Origin: Gnetum montanum
Taxonomy: Eukaryota > Streptophyta > Gnetopsida > Gnetales > Gnetaceae
Length of the DNA: 64,000 nucleotides
Assembly: GCA_015680685.1 (NCBI GenBank)
Contig: MNCI01009669.1
Span: 208,931-272,930, forward strand
Direction of reading: 5' to 3'
Shown here: piece after piece, positions 46,964 to 56,881 of the stretch
How positions within the stretch are numbered: position 1 is the first letter of the stretch
Layout of the letters: each line of letters opens with the position of its first letter
Program-made: the position numbers and the translations under genes
The notes under the pieces: generated by a model
Told to the model about the DNA's origin: nothing
The model's database searches: none
Seen by the model: the letters and a program-made list of their open reading frames with translations, nothing else

Positions 46964-47752
46964 GCTGCCTATCCTGGCTTATAAATAAGAGGGCCTTCCA
47001 CCTCATTTGAGGATCCTTTTGTCATTTGTAGCTAGAATATTTCAGTTTGTTTCCATAGGAGTTAGATTATTTTCCTAGTGCATGCCCACAGTGTGATGCT
47101 TGTAATTGTACGGAACCTTTATTCGAGTGTGACGTACTTGGACATGCACATGACCAAAAATAAAGATTGAGATTACTTCGTCATTGTAGCATTCACTTAG
47201 TTTTAATTGTTTAATATTATTGTTAATTATTTTTGTTATTTATTGCTTTCTTAGTTAATATTTATTGCTTTCTTAGTTAATATTTCTTTATCGTTAATTA
47301 CTATTCTTGTTGTTAAATGTGGAATGAGTACAACTTAATCACAAGCATTTAAGTATGACTACTTGGTAACCCAGTGGCGTACCTAGGATCTACGTTTGGT
47401 AATCCCAGTAGTAGTCATGCACGAGGCCCAAGATGTGTACGGATGATTAAGGAGCGGATGCTCATCCCACTTAGGTTAGCTTAGACTTCATTTCCTATTA
47501 CTCATTAGTTTAATCAATATTATTCTCCATTGTCTCTAGGAGTAGCAATAGTTTAGGACCACATCATATGCCTCACTTTGGACTAAACCATACATGACAA
47601 AGAAAATACTAGTCTAGGTGGGAAGACAGCGAACTGCGATCAATGTGTAACTATCTAGATACCACAACTAGCTTGTCCATGGAGTTCGACCGGATCATGC
47701 GTGAACGCTCATATTTGTATGGTTGGGCGTAGGGGTACCTTGCCACTCATCA

Positions 47753-47977
47753 TCATCTTACGGTCCCAAGTATCATAGTGGATCAACTCTTTATCCGAGA
47801 ACCACATCAAGTGTGTGAACCATCTTATGTTTACTATAATCAAGTGTGTGAACCCCAATGGGGTAATTATGACCAAGTTTTAATGTTTCCAACATGCAAG
47901 GACCCTTATCTTTCGTTTATTAACCCTTGACATGCTCAACCGTTTAGTTATGGGGGATATCCCCCATTCTAATGACA
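47753..47977 (+). pseudogene. C-terminal tail ORF of E gag
   Basis: Downstream of the solo LTR a clean stretch reads VPSIIVDQLFIREPHQVCEP, SYVYYNQVCEPQWGNYDQVL, one stop, then HAQPFSYGGYPPF and TAA at 47975. QVCEP occurs twice within 13 codons. The frame is one base off from gag, which may reflect an indel near the insertion site. Here A and B would have the protease linker. I recognise no domain. It ends at a TTATGGGGG motif that resembles the post-pol motif of A, B and F. Confidence 0.5.
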
Positions 47978-49094
47978 AGTAGGGTTAATAAATATTTTTC
48001 ATTTTCTTTAATTTTATAGTTTTTTTTGGTTTTCTAGTTTTTCATCTTTTAATTTCTTTTTTTATCTTTTTGTCTTTTTGTCTTTTTATAAGTAATCTCA
48101 TCTATGAATAAAAAACTCATGTGGCTCGTTGGTTGAGGTGTGTTCTATGTTATCGANNNNNNNNNNNNNNNNNNNNNNNNNNNNNNNNNNNNNNNNNNNN
48201 NNNNNNNNNNNNNNNNNNNNNNNNNNNNNNNNNNNNNNNNNNNNNNNNNNNNNNNNNNNNNNNNNNNNNNNNNNNNNNNNNNNNNNNNNNNNNNNNNNNN
48301 NNNNNNNNNNNNNNNNNNNNNNNNNNNNNNNNNNNNNNNNNNNNNNNNNNNNNNNNNNNNNNNNNNNNNNNNNNNNNNNNNNNNNNNNNNNNNNNNNNNN
48401 NNNNNNNNNNNNNNNNNNNNNNNNNNNNNNNNNNNNNNNNNNNNNNNNNNNNNNNNNNNNNNNNNNNNNNNNNNNNNNNNNNNNNNNNNNNNNNNNNNNN
48501 NNNNNNNNNNNNNNNNNNNNNNNNNNNNNNNGGTCAGTTACCTCATGTCCCAATCTCTACAATCCCTTCTATACCCCGTCTCATCTTGTTGTTCATGTAA
48601 TTGTAACTCGTGTCTCATATAGCATAGAATTATTACCTCATTCCGGTGATACTTACATGTGTGTATTTTTTGGAACCAGTGTGGATTACATTTAACCCTT
48701 CGAGTGCCCATGGACACTTTTAAGTGTGGTTATGCAAGGGCATTATAGGTTGGAACCTGCTTTGGAGAGGACCCACTTGCGTAATTTTTGTAATTTTAAC
48801 TCATAACCCATCTTCCACATACCATTTATTACCCTCAGCATATTTTCAATGATGTTCTTTCCCTTATTACTATCCCTTCGAATTCCAACATTCCTATGAA
48901 CCATGGCCTTTTTCTCTCCCTTACCAATTGAAGCCTTTAGTGATTAATTCCACCCACATATAATTATGCGTGCCTTCAAAACTAACTAAATTACCCTAGA
49001 ACCCTTTAACACTTGCCCACATGTCCTTAATTTACATTGTTAATTTCAGAAAAATCTTCAAAATTTGGTATATTCCCTCAGGCCTTAACATCAA
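47978..49094 (+). other. Non-coding 3' region of E, with gap
   Basis: A T-rich stretch (47990-48090), then 375 N (48157-48531), then sequence matching copy 1 (1050-1400) and B (33540-33600), including GCAAGGGCATTATAGG and GAGAGGACCCACTTGCG (48736-48781). No coding sequence is seen. Open frames that run through the Ns are artefacts. Confidence 0.75.
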
Positions 49095-49177
49095 TAGGCC
49101 ACAATATCGCATGCGTGATATCGTGGCTGACACGATATCGTGTACGCGATATCATGTCACAACAACCTATATATACA
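49095..49177 (+). promoter_or_regulatory. Internal promoter-like block with GATATC array (E)
   Basis: Four closely spaced units are present: CAATATCGC (49103), GTGATATCGTG (49117), CACGATATCGTG (49131) and CGCGATATCATG (49145). They are followed by CTATATATACA at 49167-49177. The 3' LTR of E has the same set of units (52048-52095) and TATAAATAAGAGG behind it. Located about 170 bp before the accessory ORF. Promoter function is inferred from layout only. Confidence 0.6.
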
Positions 49178-49344
49178 TGAGCCCCTGTACCACTTGCCAT
49201 CACTTTCACCTATTCATGTGAGGGAGTTTTTCAAATTTCTCTCTATGACTTGCGATTGCGTGTCCCTTGCTTTCATACCTATATCTCGCTCACTGGTCCT
49301 CCAATTTTTGTTCTGTTTGAACCTACTTGAACCTAGACTGTTCA

Positions 49345-51834
49345 TTGCAGTGATTGTGGAATTAAATTTTGAATCTTTTGTAGATTTTGCTCCAGAGGCT
49401 GTTAGGGACCACCTCAAAAGGTTCCCATTATGGCCTATCCCCTCTGAAAGAGGTGCCCGGTACTTAGGGGAAACGTACCAATTTTGGCACAACAGGGAAC
49501 AAGGAACCACAGTTAACATTTGTGGTGTAACAATTGATTTCTCAGTTGTCTACCCGTTCAGACCCTGATGCACGATGAGTTTAGTTGGAAAGTGCATATA
49601 GCGAGAAAGATAAGACATTTGGGGAGTTGACGACGGAAGAGAGGATCTACTTCAAAATAGGGACTTATCACCTCTTCCCCATGAAGGGATTAAAAATAAT
49701 TTCAATGTATGCAGTAAGAGGATGCGCAGTGTTGATGGGAAAGGTTAATGCTAATCTACCTCATCTATATTTTATGGAGATCTTGAGGTGGTTTGAAGAA
49801 CGGAAGACAGGGAAGCTTGCGTTGCCCTTCCCTTGTCTTATTAGGAAGCTATGTAGACATGCTAGTATAAGAGGATATACCAATGATGTCCTCCAAAAAG
49901 TTCAAAATGCTTCATATGCTGAACTACTAAAGCCACCAATTGCAAGGAAAATCACTGGTGAGACGTTGGGGCAGGAACAAGAAAAGGAACAAATAGCAGA
50001 GCCAAATGCAACTCAACTTGTAGGACCCAGCCAACTTTCAAGCATGTGACCTAGCCAAAAACAAGAAGCAGGGCATAGCACAGGCCAGTAAGATTAACCA
50101 CCGCCACCGCCACAAGATTATAGACCATTGATGAGCCATCTCCGGGCCATCGCTAAGATGGTCAATTGGGGAAGTCGTGATGATGAAAATCTCTTCTGCA
50201 TCATCGACAATGCCATATAGCCCACAGTTTCTTTAGATCGTGCAAGGGGAGAAGTGTCAAACCATACAGGAGGAGAGGAAAGCACTTGGTCACAACAGTT
50301 CTTAGGGAACATCGCATCTTTTCAACTGCAATTGGAAATTGGTGAAGGGGCCACAGTGGTGGTCATGTAGCACCAGGATGCAGCAAGAGCCATAAAAATG
50401 GTTGCAGATCACATTAAAGAATCATTCAATGTACCTATTGTGCCATCGGTAGACCTTATAGGAGCATGTGATGCTCAAACTCTAGCTGGAACCTCAATGA
50501 CTCCTATGGAACATGAGGATGTACTTGATTGATTGCTACAAATAGGACAGGTAATGACGTCCCTATTTGACATCCCTCAGGATGTGATGGTAATTCTATC
50601 AAACCTCATTTCCACCAAAAGAAAGCTGGTCTTGACAAAGATGAGGGCCAAGCATGCTGAAGTAGAGGTGCAAAAATTGCAAGAAAGGCTTGTGGCCTTA
50701 CAAGTAGCACAACGGGACCCTTTGCAATTTGTTCTTATAGACCAACTGGATAGTTTCAAAATTGAGCAACTAACCAAAATACTAATGGAGAATAAGAAGG
50801 TGGTAGAAGAAAAAGAGAAGGTTGTTTGGGATGCCTCTATATCACAAGCACAAACTTATGCGCATACCAAGGCACTCAAAGCCTTACAAGAGGAAAACAA
50901 GCAACTTGTTGCTAACAATCTTCGGTTGACCTCTATGAAAAATCAAAAGAATGTTCTTGAAGAACACTTTCATTAGTTGTGAGAACAATTCATCTGGGTC
51001 AACCAAGACATGAACCATTTAGCTAGGAAAAATCGAACCCTCTCAATGGAGGAGGTATGTGCCATCTGCCAAAAGACGGCTATCGAAATAAGCGCATGGA
51101 AAAATGAGTCTAAACGACATGAAAAGCTAAAGGAGCACTTCTGAGACCAAGTGGGGATGTATAAGTAGATCATTGAGAATGAGATCCATATGGCTAAGGC
51201 CCACATCAATGCTATCAGTGCTCAACACACTAACTGGCAGGCCATATTTGACACATATGCATTTTCTCACCAGGCAAAAGTTAAGAATCGAGACCTGCAG
51301 ATCCAGGATCCTACAGAATACATGGAGTTGGCAAACCTGCAGTATGCCAACCTTGCCATGTTAACAGCAAGGTGCCTGAGAATAGAGCTTGAGAAATAGG
51401 TAGCCACCACCTACATCAAATATGAAAAAGAATTTGCAGAATGCAAGAAGGTATTAAAAAAAATGGAGATTGAAAATTCTGAACTTGAGGTGGTTAAAAC
51501 AAGCTACCAGGGACAAAAGGGTGTTGCAATAGACTTGGCTCAACAGCTTGTAGATTTTCAAGAATACAAAGATAAAGCTAGAGCCTACGAGGAGGAATGA
51601 CGGGTGTTTGCGGTTTGGTATGTCAAGGCAAATCAAATGTTTCCAAAACTACCCTACCCATGGGAAGTGCTGACTCCATCAAACATTGAAATATTAGCAT
51701 GGATGATGCAAGACCCCCAAACTAAAGAGGAGAAACTCCAGGCCATACTTCAACACCATCAAGTCCCAAGACCTAGAGCACAAGACAGGGGAAAGGCACC
51801 CATGGAGGAGCCACCACCACCAGGAACTACATGA
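49345..51834 (+). pseudogene. Accessory 3' ORF of E, Transposase_32-like domain plus long coiled coil
   Basis: Part one (frame 3, 49345-49568): IAVIVELNFESFVDFAPEAV, YQFWHNREQGTTVNICGVTI. A deletion of about 50 codons relative to copy 1 then shifts to frame 1. From 49585 to the TGA at 51832 one 750-codon frame persists with about a dozen stops and no indel. It reads LTTEERIYFKIGTYHLFP, LPHLYFMEILRWFEERKTGK, LALPFPCLIRKLCRHASIRG, then long helical charged segments (50560-50960, 51170-51590), ending MEEPPPPGTT. The N-terminal pattern resembles the plant Transposase_32 domain (PF20167), judged by eye. No membrane span or envelope-like feature. Function unknown. Confidence 0.75.
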
Positions 51835-52012
51835 GTTCCATCAATTTTGTAGCTATAGGATTTCCTTCTGCATTCTTTTTGTTGTGTCTCAATTTTGTTC
51901 TGATTCCACATTGCAGCATGAATCCATTCTCATCATTCAATAATCTCATACCTATCCACTATGTAATCAATGGAGCTTGTTCTCACTGTAACTCGAGGAT
52001 GAGTTTTCATTC
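51835..52012 (+). other. Spacer between accessory ORF and polypurine tract
   Basis: Non-coding. It ends with AACTCGAGGATGAGTTTTC (near 51991-52009), the hairpin-like motif shared with A and B. Confidence 0.7.
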
Positions 52013-52025
52013 AGTCGTGGGGGTA
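52013..52025 (+). promoter_or_regulatory. Polypurine tract of E
   Basis: AGTCGTGGGGGTA directly abuts the 3' LTR. Confidence 0.85.
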
Positions 52026-52837
52026 TGATGAGTTATCATTTTGTTGGTTGCGATATCGCATACATGATATCACGTACACGATATCGCAGCCTGTCTTCTC
52101 ATATATAAATAAGAGGTTCATAGATTTGATAAGGGAGTCTTAATTTTTTGAATTTCTTTTAAGTGTTAGTTTTAAGTAGTTCTTCTCTTAATCCTTTTCC
52201 TCCCAGTGCATGCTCGCAGTGTGGTGATTGTAATTGTATGACATCCTTATTTGAGTGTGACTTACTTGGACACACACATGATTGGCAATAAAGATCGAGA
52301 TTACTTCATCATTGCAGCATCCACTTAGCTTAATTATTTATTTAATTATTATTTACTACTTTCTTGGTTAACATATTCTTACCCTAAACTCCTGTTAAAT
52401 GTGAAATGAGTATGATTTGATTATGAGCATTTAAGTGTGACTACTTGGTAACCCAGTAGCATACCTAGGATTTGTGCTTGGTAATCCTAGTGGTAGTCAT
52501 GCACAAGGTCCAAGATGTGTATGGATGATTGAGGAACGGATGCTCATCGCACTTAGGATAGCTTAGATTCTCTCTCACCCTCTCTCTCTTAGCTTAGTTA
52601 ATATTATTTCCCATCATACCCAAGAGTAGCATTAGTATAGGAACACATCATACACCTCACTCTGGACTAAACCATATGTGACAAAGTTAACACTAGTCTA
52701 GATGGGAAGATAGCAAACTGTGATCTAAGAATAACTGTCTAGATACCACAACTAGCCCATCTGCGGAGTTCAACTGGATCATGTGTGAAACACTCGTATT
52801 TGTATGGTTGAGTGTAGGGGTACCTCACCACTCATCA
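52026..52837 (+). repeat. 3' LTR of element E
   Basis: 812 bp. U3 retains the full array: TGCGATATCGCA, ATGATATCACG and CACGATATCGCA. ATATAAATAAGAGG and the U5 TTGGTAACCCAGTAG/TTGGTAATCCTAGTGG pair follow. Confidence 0.95.
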
Positions 52838-53628
52838 AAAAGCATAACTTATATTTATGTGATAAGAATACCATATATATGCTTTCTATATTTTAACAAT
52901 GCATTTTGCACGTGAATGTGCTTTTACACTTATGGTTACATTTACATTTATGGTATTCTAGCAAACAAGAAAGTGTGATATCTCAAGAATAATAACTCCG
53001 ATTCTAGTAAACCAAATATCAAAACCTACATTTTCGAACATCAAAAACACATTGGTAATGTCAGATTCTAGGTAGGACATCATCCTAAAGTACTTCCTTA
53101 AGAAATCATATTTATGTAATATTAAATTATAATTAAAATAAGCTTCAAATCTTAGTTTAATGACAAAAAGTAACAATGGATATGTTTTGGGTAGGGTCAA
53201 GGTTCAATATTACTTCATGAACAAAGGATTATATAATCACATATACATAATAAGATAAAAAGATGCATGATTAAATATGCATAATTGAATGTGTATAATA
53301 AAGAAATAAATATCACTAAATGTTCATAAAGAAATAAATATGCATAGTAAAATACTTGTTAAGGAATAATAATGAATAAAAGAAAAAATTCTTGGAATAA
53401 GTGAATTGTAACATTTGATCATAAAATATTTAGAAGATCCATGACTAAGCTTCAATAGTAGTAAAATAAAGGATAAAAACTTTAACAAATACCCTAGTAA
53501 GTAGACTATATTCACTTATGTAGAAAACTAACAACAAAAACAATAATAATGCATTTGAAAATATTAAAGAATTAATCATTTGCATTAAATTAAATAAATA
53601 AATAAATGTAAATTTCTAGGTTATGACA

Positions 53629-55247
53629 CTAACACTAGCATCTCATGATCACTATAGTGCACAAGTTCATAGATTCAGGTTTCGATCAACTAGACACTTT
53701 AAAGTCCATTAATAACATTCATGGTTTAATCATTTCAAAAGCTAAGATAATAATCATAAACATATCTCCTCTAGGAAAATCATGTGATCTTTACCTTGTC
53801 ATTTTCATGCTTTTAATTCATCTTCTAACGTTATCTTAATTAGCTACATTTTCTTGTTCAATTTTCCCCATGCTATTTTATCTCATATTTTATATCTTTA
53901 TCACTAACTTTTTGACATTATTTTTTTCTACTATAGTTTTTCTCACTTTGCACCTTAGTTATTAAAAAATTCAAAAAACTAAAAAAATCATAAACATATA
54001 CAACTCAAAATCCTTGTACAATAGTTTCAATCTTTAAAGCATTCATACAAATACAAATACATCATCTTGCAAAAATATCACACATGTATTTTTTCCATTA
54101 TTTCTTCTTTATCCATTCCCCACAAGCATCACCTCTTTAGTTATGGTTTCCTATCTTTCTTTTCTTTTTTCCTTTATTGTTATTCATCATTGTTCCTAAT
54201 ACCTATAAGTAGCTTATCCATTAACCAATCTAAAGTCTAACTACCATCATCTTACTTATTCTCAAGCCAATATTAACCTAACTATTATCATTTTGAGGAT
54301 TCTATCCATAACTAGTTGGGCAATTCTAGTTGGGAGCACATTGTTATCTATAGCAACATCATCTACGATCAAGTGGAAGCCATGTCTCATATCATCTCAA
54401 AAATGGCTCTTGTATCAGAAAAAAAAAGTAGATCTTGCATCATCAAGTTTGCTCTAACCTTTTTTTCATCTTATCTACATTTTATTATACTATTTTTTAT
54501 TTGCTTTGTATCTCACTTTTTCCTCTCTCTTTCTTTCTATATTTATCTCTCTTATATTAAGTTTTTTCTACCTTCCTCAATGTTCTCCTTTTCCATTCTA
54601 CTAACCTTCTTCTACAACATGCTATGGTGAGGATATTAATTAGCAATGTGCCTCATGTAGTGAGAAATGAGTGTTTTTGCATTTTCAACTCCATGTAACG
54701 GTGTGTTGAGTTTGAGTGGAATAGGAAAGGAATTAAATCTATGAAGCATCAATAATCTTAAGAGTATGGGATTTAGTTGTGCCCCCCTTCTATAGTATAG
54801 CATCTTGTCCTAGTTCATTGGTGATGTTCCTTATTTATTTCCCTAATTTTATTATTTGCTCAATTTTACAAGTCTTTAATCTCTCACCTTTTTTATTCTT
54901 CCTTCTAACTTCCTTTCCTATCTCATTCTCTTTCCTCTCATTAATACATTAAGTGAGAATTGAGTAACTTTTTCAATTTTGGTAAGGATGTGTTAAGGGC
55001 ATGAGTGGGATAAGATGTGAATATCATGAATGGAATCCTTTTATTCATCTTGAGTATAGGATTTAGTCAAGCCCTCATTATATGGCATAACACTATCTTT
55101 GGGATTGGTGTATCAGTGATATCCTAATATTCTTCCCTCTCTTGCATCATTCTTCTCCCTCTTGTCTTTTGCAGGTACATTAGTTCAATATCCAATATCT
55201 TCTTAATGGATCCACTTTTGACACCTTAGTAGCATCCATCAAGAGGG
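53629..55247 (+). other. 3' non-coding region of G
   Basis: Follows solo LTR H and runs to the polypurine stretch AAGAGGG (55241-55247). A 104-codon open stretch at 54316-54630 is T-rich and hydrophobic and is most likely composition-driven. No RT or integrase motif is visible. Confidence 0.6.
54660..55150 (+). repeat. Imperfect tandem duplication, about 293-bp period
   Basis: Units start GTGAGAA(A/T)TGAGT at 54660 and 54953. They share later landmarks: GAGTGG(A/G)ATA, GAGTATGGGATTTAG versus GAGTATAGGATTTAG, and TTGGTG.T followed by GAT.TCCT. Tat/Ogre elements are known to carry tandem repeats between pol and the 3' LTR, which fits G's Tat-like gag. Confidence 0.6.
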
Positions 55248-55904
55248 TGCAATATTATACTCATTTTTTTGTTTATTTCAAATGGAAATTAAGTGTGACT
55301 ACATTTAATGGCTTCTCTACTTAAAGCCATCTCTAGCAACCAAGAAGTAATGTCTCATGTCATCTACAGTGTCATTTTTAACTCTTCATCCATGGTCCTT
55401 AGTTTTGATGTTCAATGTTAGATCCCTTGACGATATTGACTTCAACTCTTCTACATATCCACTTTTACAATGTGTACCATCATTTTATCTTTTGACATCT
55501 CACATCAATCATACTTTTGATGTTTGACATTATTTTTTCACATCCTCCAAGTATACATTGATTCTTTCATTTAGGACTTTTCAGAAAGTTTTGTGGACCC
55601 CAATGTGTCTTTCCTACATGATCTACATACCTTAATGTTGGCAGTCCTACATCAAATCTAGTAAATATAGGCCTATAAATACAAGAAAAATACCCAAATT
55701 TTAGGATGGATTATTTTTCGAAACATTGGAGAGTTTTGAATTTGGAGAAATCGTTAGATATTAAATATTTTTAGAGATGGCATCAAATCTTTTAGGATTG
55801 GAAAAAGCACTTGCAAAAAATCTCAAGTGAATAACAACATGAGCACTCTCCAACATTGCAGCACTTACACACACTTCTTTAGTAACTATCATCATCTTCT
55901 ATAT
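55248..55904 (+). repeat. 3' LTR of G (left part, cut by F)
   Basis: Aligns with 36825-37480 throughout, for example TTTTGTGGACCC(C/T)A(A/G)TGTGTCTTTC, and TATAAATA at 55674. Element F is inserted at 55905, with TATAT (55900-55904) as the expected left target duplication. Confidence 0.8.
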
Positions 55905-56743
55905 TGATGAACCACGATATTAGGGTCATGATATCACATCCGCGATATCGGGTCTGCGATATTGGAGCTCATCAAGTGATATCAGGCATTCGATGTCGGG
56001 ACCCACCTCATCACCTATAAATAAGAGGTGAGCATGCTTGGTTTGCATAGTTAGTCTTAGTCCCTTACCCAAACTCTTGCAGTTTTTCTTCCTCAGAGTT
56101 AGAATTATTTTTGAGTACCCGTAGTAGGAGTCATAAGGTAAACGGATCTTTATTCGAGCATTGTGTACATGAGAACACCTTGTGGCTGGAAATAAAGATG
56201 AACTTTATGATAAACCTTGCAGCATTCAGAATAGCTTATTTAATATTATTTACAGTTATTTAATGCGTTCCTTAGTTAATTAATGTTCTCTCTCTCACCT
56301 TGTTAACTCTCCCAAGTAAGAAAACTTAGTACGACCACTTTGAGTATGTGTGGAACACTTAGTAACCCAGTAATGATTAGCATTTGGTAATCCTAATAGT
56401 GTTGCACTAGTTTAGGAAGTGTACGACAAGTGGGAACAGATGCTGGTGTTAGGACTAGTTAGAGCATAGTCAATTAGTTAAATTAAATTAGTTATTTAAT
56501 TAGTTCACTTCTCCCTTTATAGCACTAGAACATAAAACATCAAAAAATATATAAAAATCATATACCTCAAGTTTACTTAACCATATATCATGCATGTACA
56601 AGTAAGCTTGGGAAGACAAGGATTGACTAACTCATCCAAGTTTTGTAAAGACGCATAAGCACTTAGTCCTTGGAATTCAACCAGATCATGCATGTACGCT
56701 CATATTCATAGGGTTGAGCATAGGGATACCTTGCCACTCATAA
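55905..56743 (+). repeat. 5' LTR of element F
   Basis: 839 bp, TGATGAACCACGATATTAGG ... CACTCATAA (consensus CTCATCA). U3 units: ATGATATCACA, CGCGATATCGGG, TGCGATATTGG, GTGATATCAGG. CTATAAATAAGAGG is near 56016. Confidence 0.92.
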
Positions 56744-56744
56744 T

Positions 56745-56762
56745 TGGTGCCATTGCCAAGGA
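56745..56762 (+). other. Primer-binding site of F, tRNA-Asp type
   Basis: TGGTGCCATTGCCAAGGA matches TGGCGCCGTTGCCGGGGA at 14 of 18 positions. All four differences are C-to-T or G-to-A. Confidence 0.85.
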
Positions 56763-56881
56763 CTTTGTTGTTTGTGTGCTAACTAGAACTTAGGAAATCA
56801 TCACATCGTTGGAATGAACCCTTAGGGTTGTTTATTTTACAATTATTAAAATGAAAATTATTGCACACTAAATAGACAATT

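Larger units (their letters stand above)
46624..47752 (+). mobile_element. Solo LTR with tRNA-His and GC-rich array, inside E gag
   Basis: 1129 bp, TGATGAGTCATG ... CACTCATCA, of the same superfamily but a different subfamily from E. The flanks CCATT/TCATC agree at three of five bases and differ by two transitions, a weak target duplication. E gag coding lies on both sides. U3 is enlarged by a tRNA-His copy and a 31-bp CpG-rich array before the TATAAATAAGAGG core (46980). Well-kept CpGs suggest a recent insertion. Confidence 0.85.
43925..52837 (+). mobile_element. Element E: complete non-autonomous Gypsy element, gag plus accessory ORF, no pol
   Basis: LTRs at 43925-44707 and 52026-52837 are flanked by a perfect 5-bp target duplication AAAAG (43920-43924 and 52838-52842). 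Internal order is tRNA-Asp-type primer-binding site, gag, short tail ORF, T-rich stretch, gap, non-coding stretch, internal promoter-like block, accessory ORF and polypurine tract. No protease, RT, RNase H or integrase lies between gag and the accessory ORF. The 375-N gap is far too small for pol unless its size is wrong. It carries a solo LTR in gag. Confidence 0.92.
41638..53628. mobile_element. Solo LTR H (about 3.07 kb), split by element E
   Basis: The parts are 41638-43924 and 52843-53628. It starts TGTAACAACCC and ends GGTTATGACA, inverted ends of LTR type. The flanks CTAAG (41633-41637) and CTAAC (53629-53633) are a 5-bp target duplication with one mismatch. There is no coding sequence and no tandem second LTR, so a solo LTR is the simplest reading. 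Element E sits inside with its own perfect duplication. Confidence 0.65.
36825..55904 (+). mobile_element. Element G: Tat-like Gypsy element with gag-protease only
   Basis: Direct repeats at 36825-37480 and 55248-55904 identify the two LTRs. The second is cut by element F. Between them are a primer-binding site, a gag-protease frame, solo LTR H with element E inside it, and about 1.6 kb of non-coding sequence ending in a polypurine stretch AAGAGGG. I find no RT, RNase H or integrase, so G is probably non-autonomous or pol-deleted. The LTR sequence is unrelated to the TGATGAG family. Confidence 0.78.

Noticed and set aside
46758-47006. Arg/His/Val-rich ORFs on both strands in the solo LTR
   Set aside because: Produced by the 31-bp GC-rich tandem array; the frames simply follow the repeat.
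48098-48695. Long open frames across the second N block
   Set aside because: Same reason; the flanks are non-coding 3' region of element E.
49140-49568. Envelope-like protein starting at 49140
   Set aside because: The hydrophobic N-terminus overlaps the promoter and leader region and is not conserved in copy 1; the conserved part starts near 49345 and is soluble-looking.
54316-54630. Hydrophobic 104-codon ORF, possible membrane protein
   Set aside because: Lies in a T-rich non-coding part of element G; hydrophobicity follows from TTT/CTT/ATT codons and no relative supports it.
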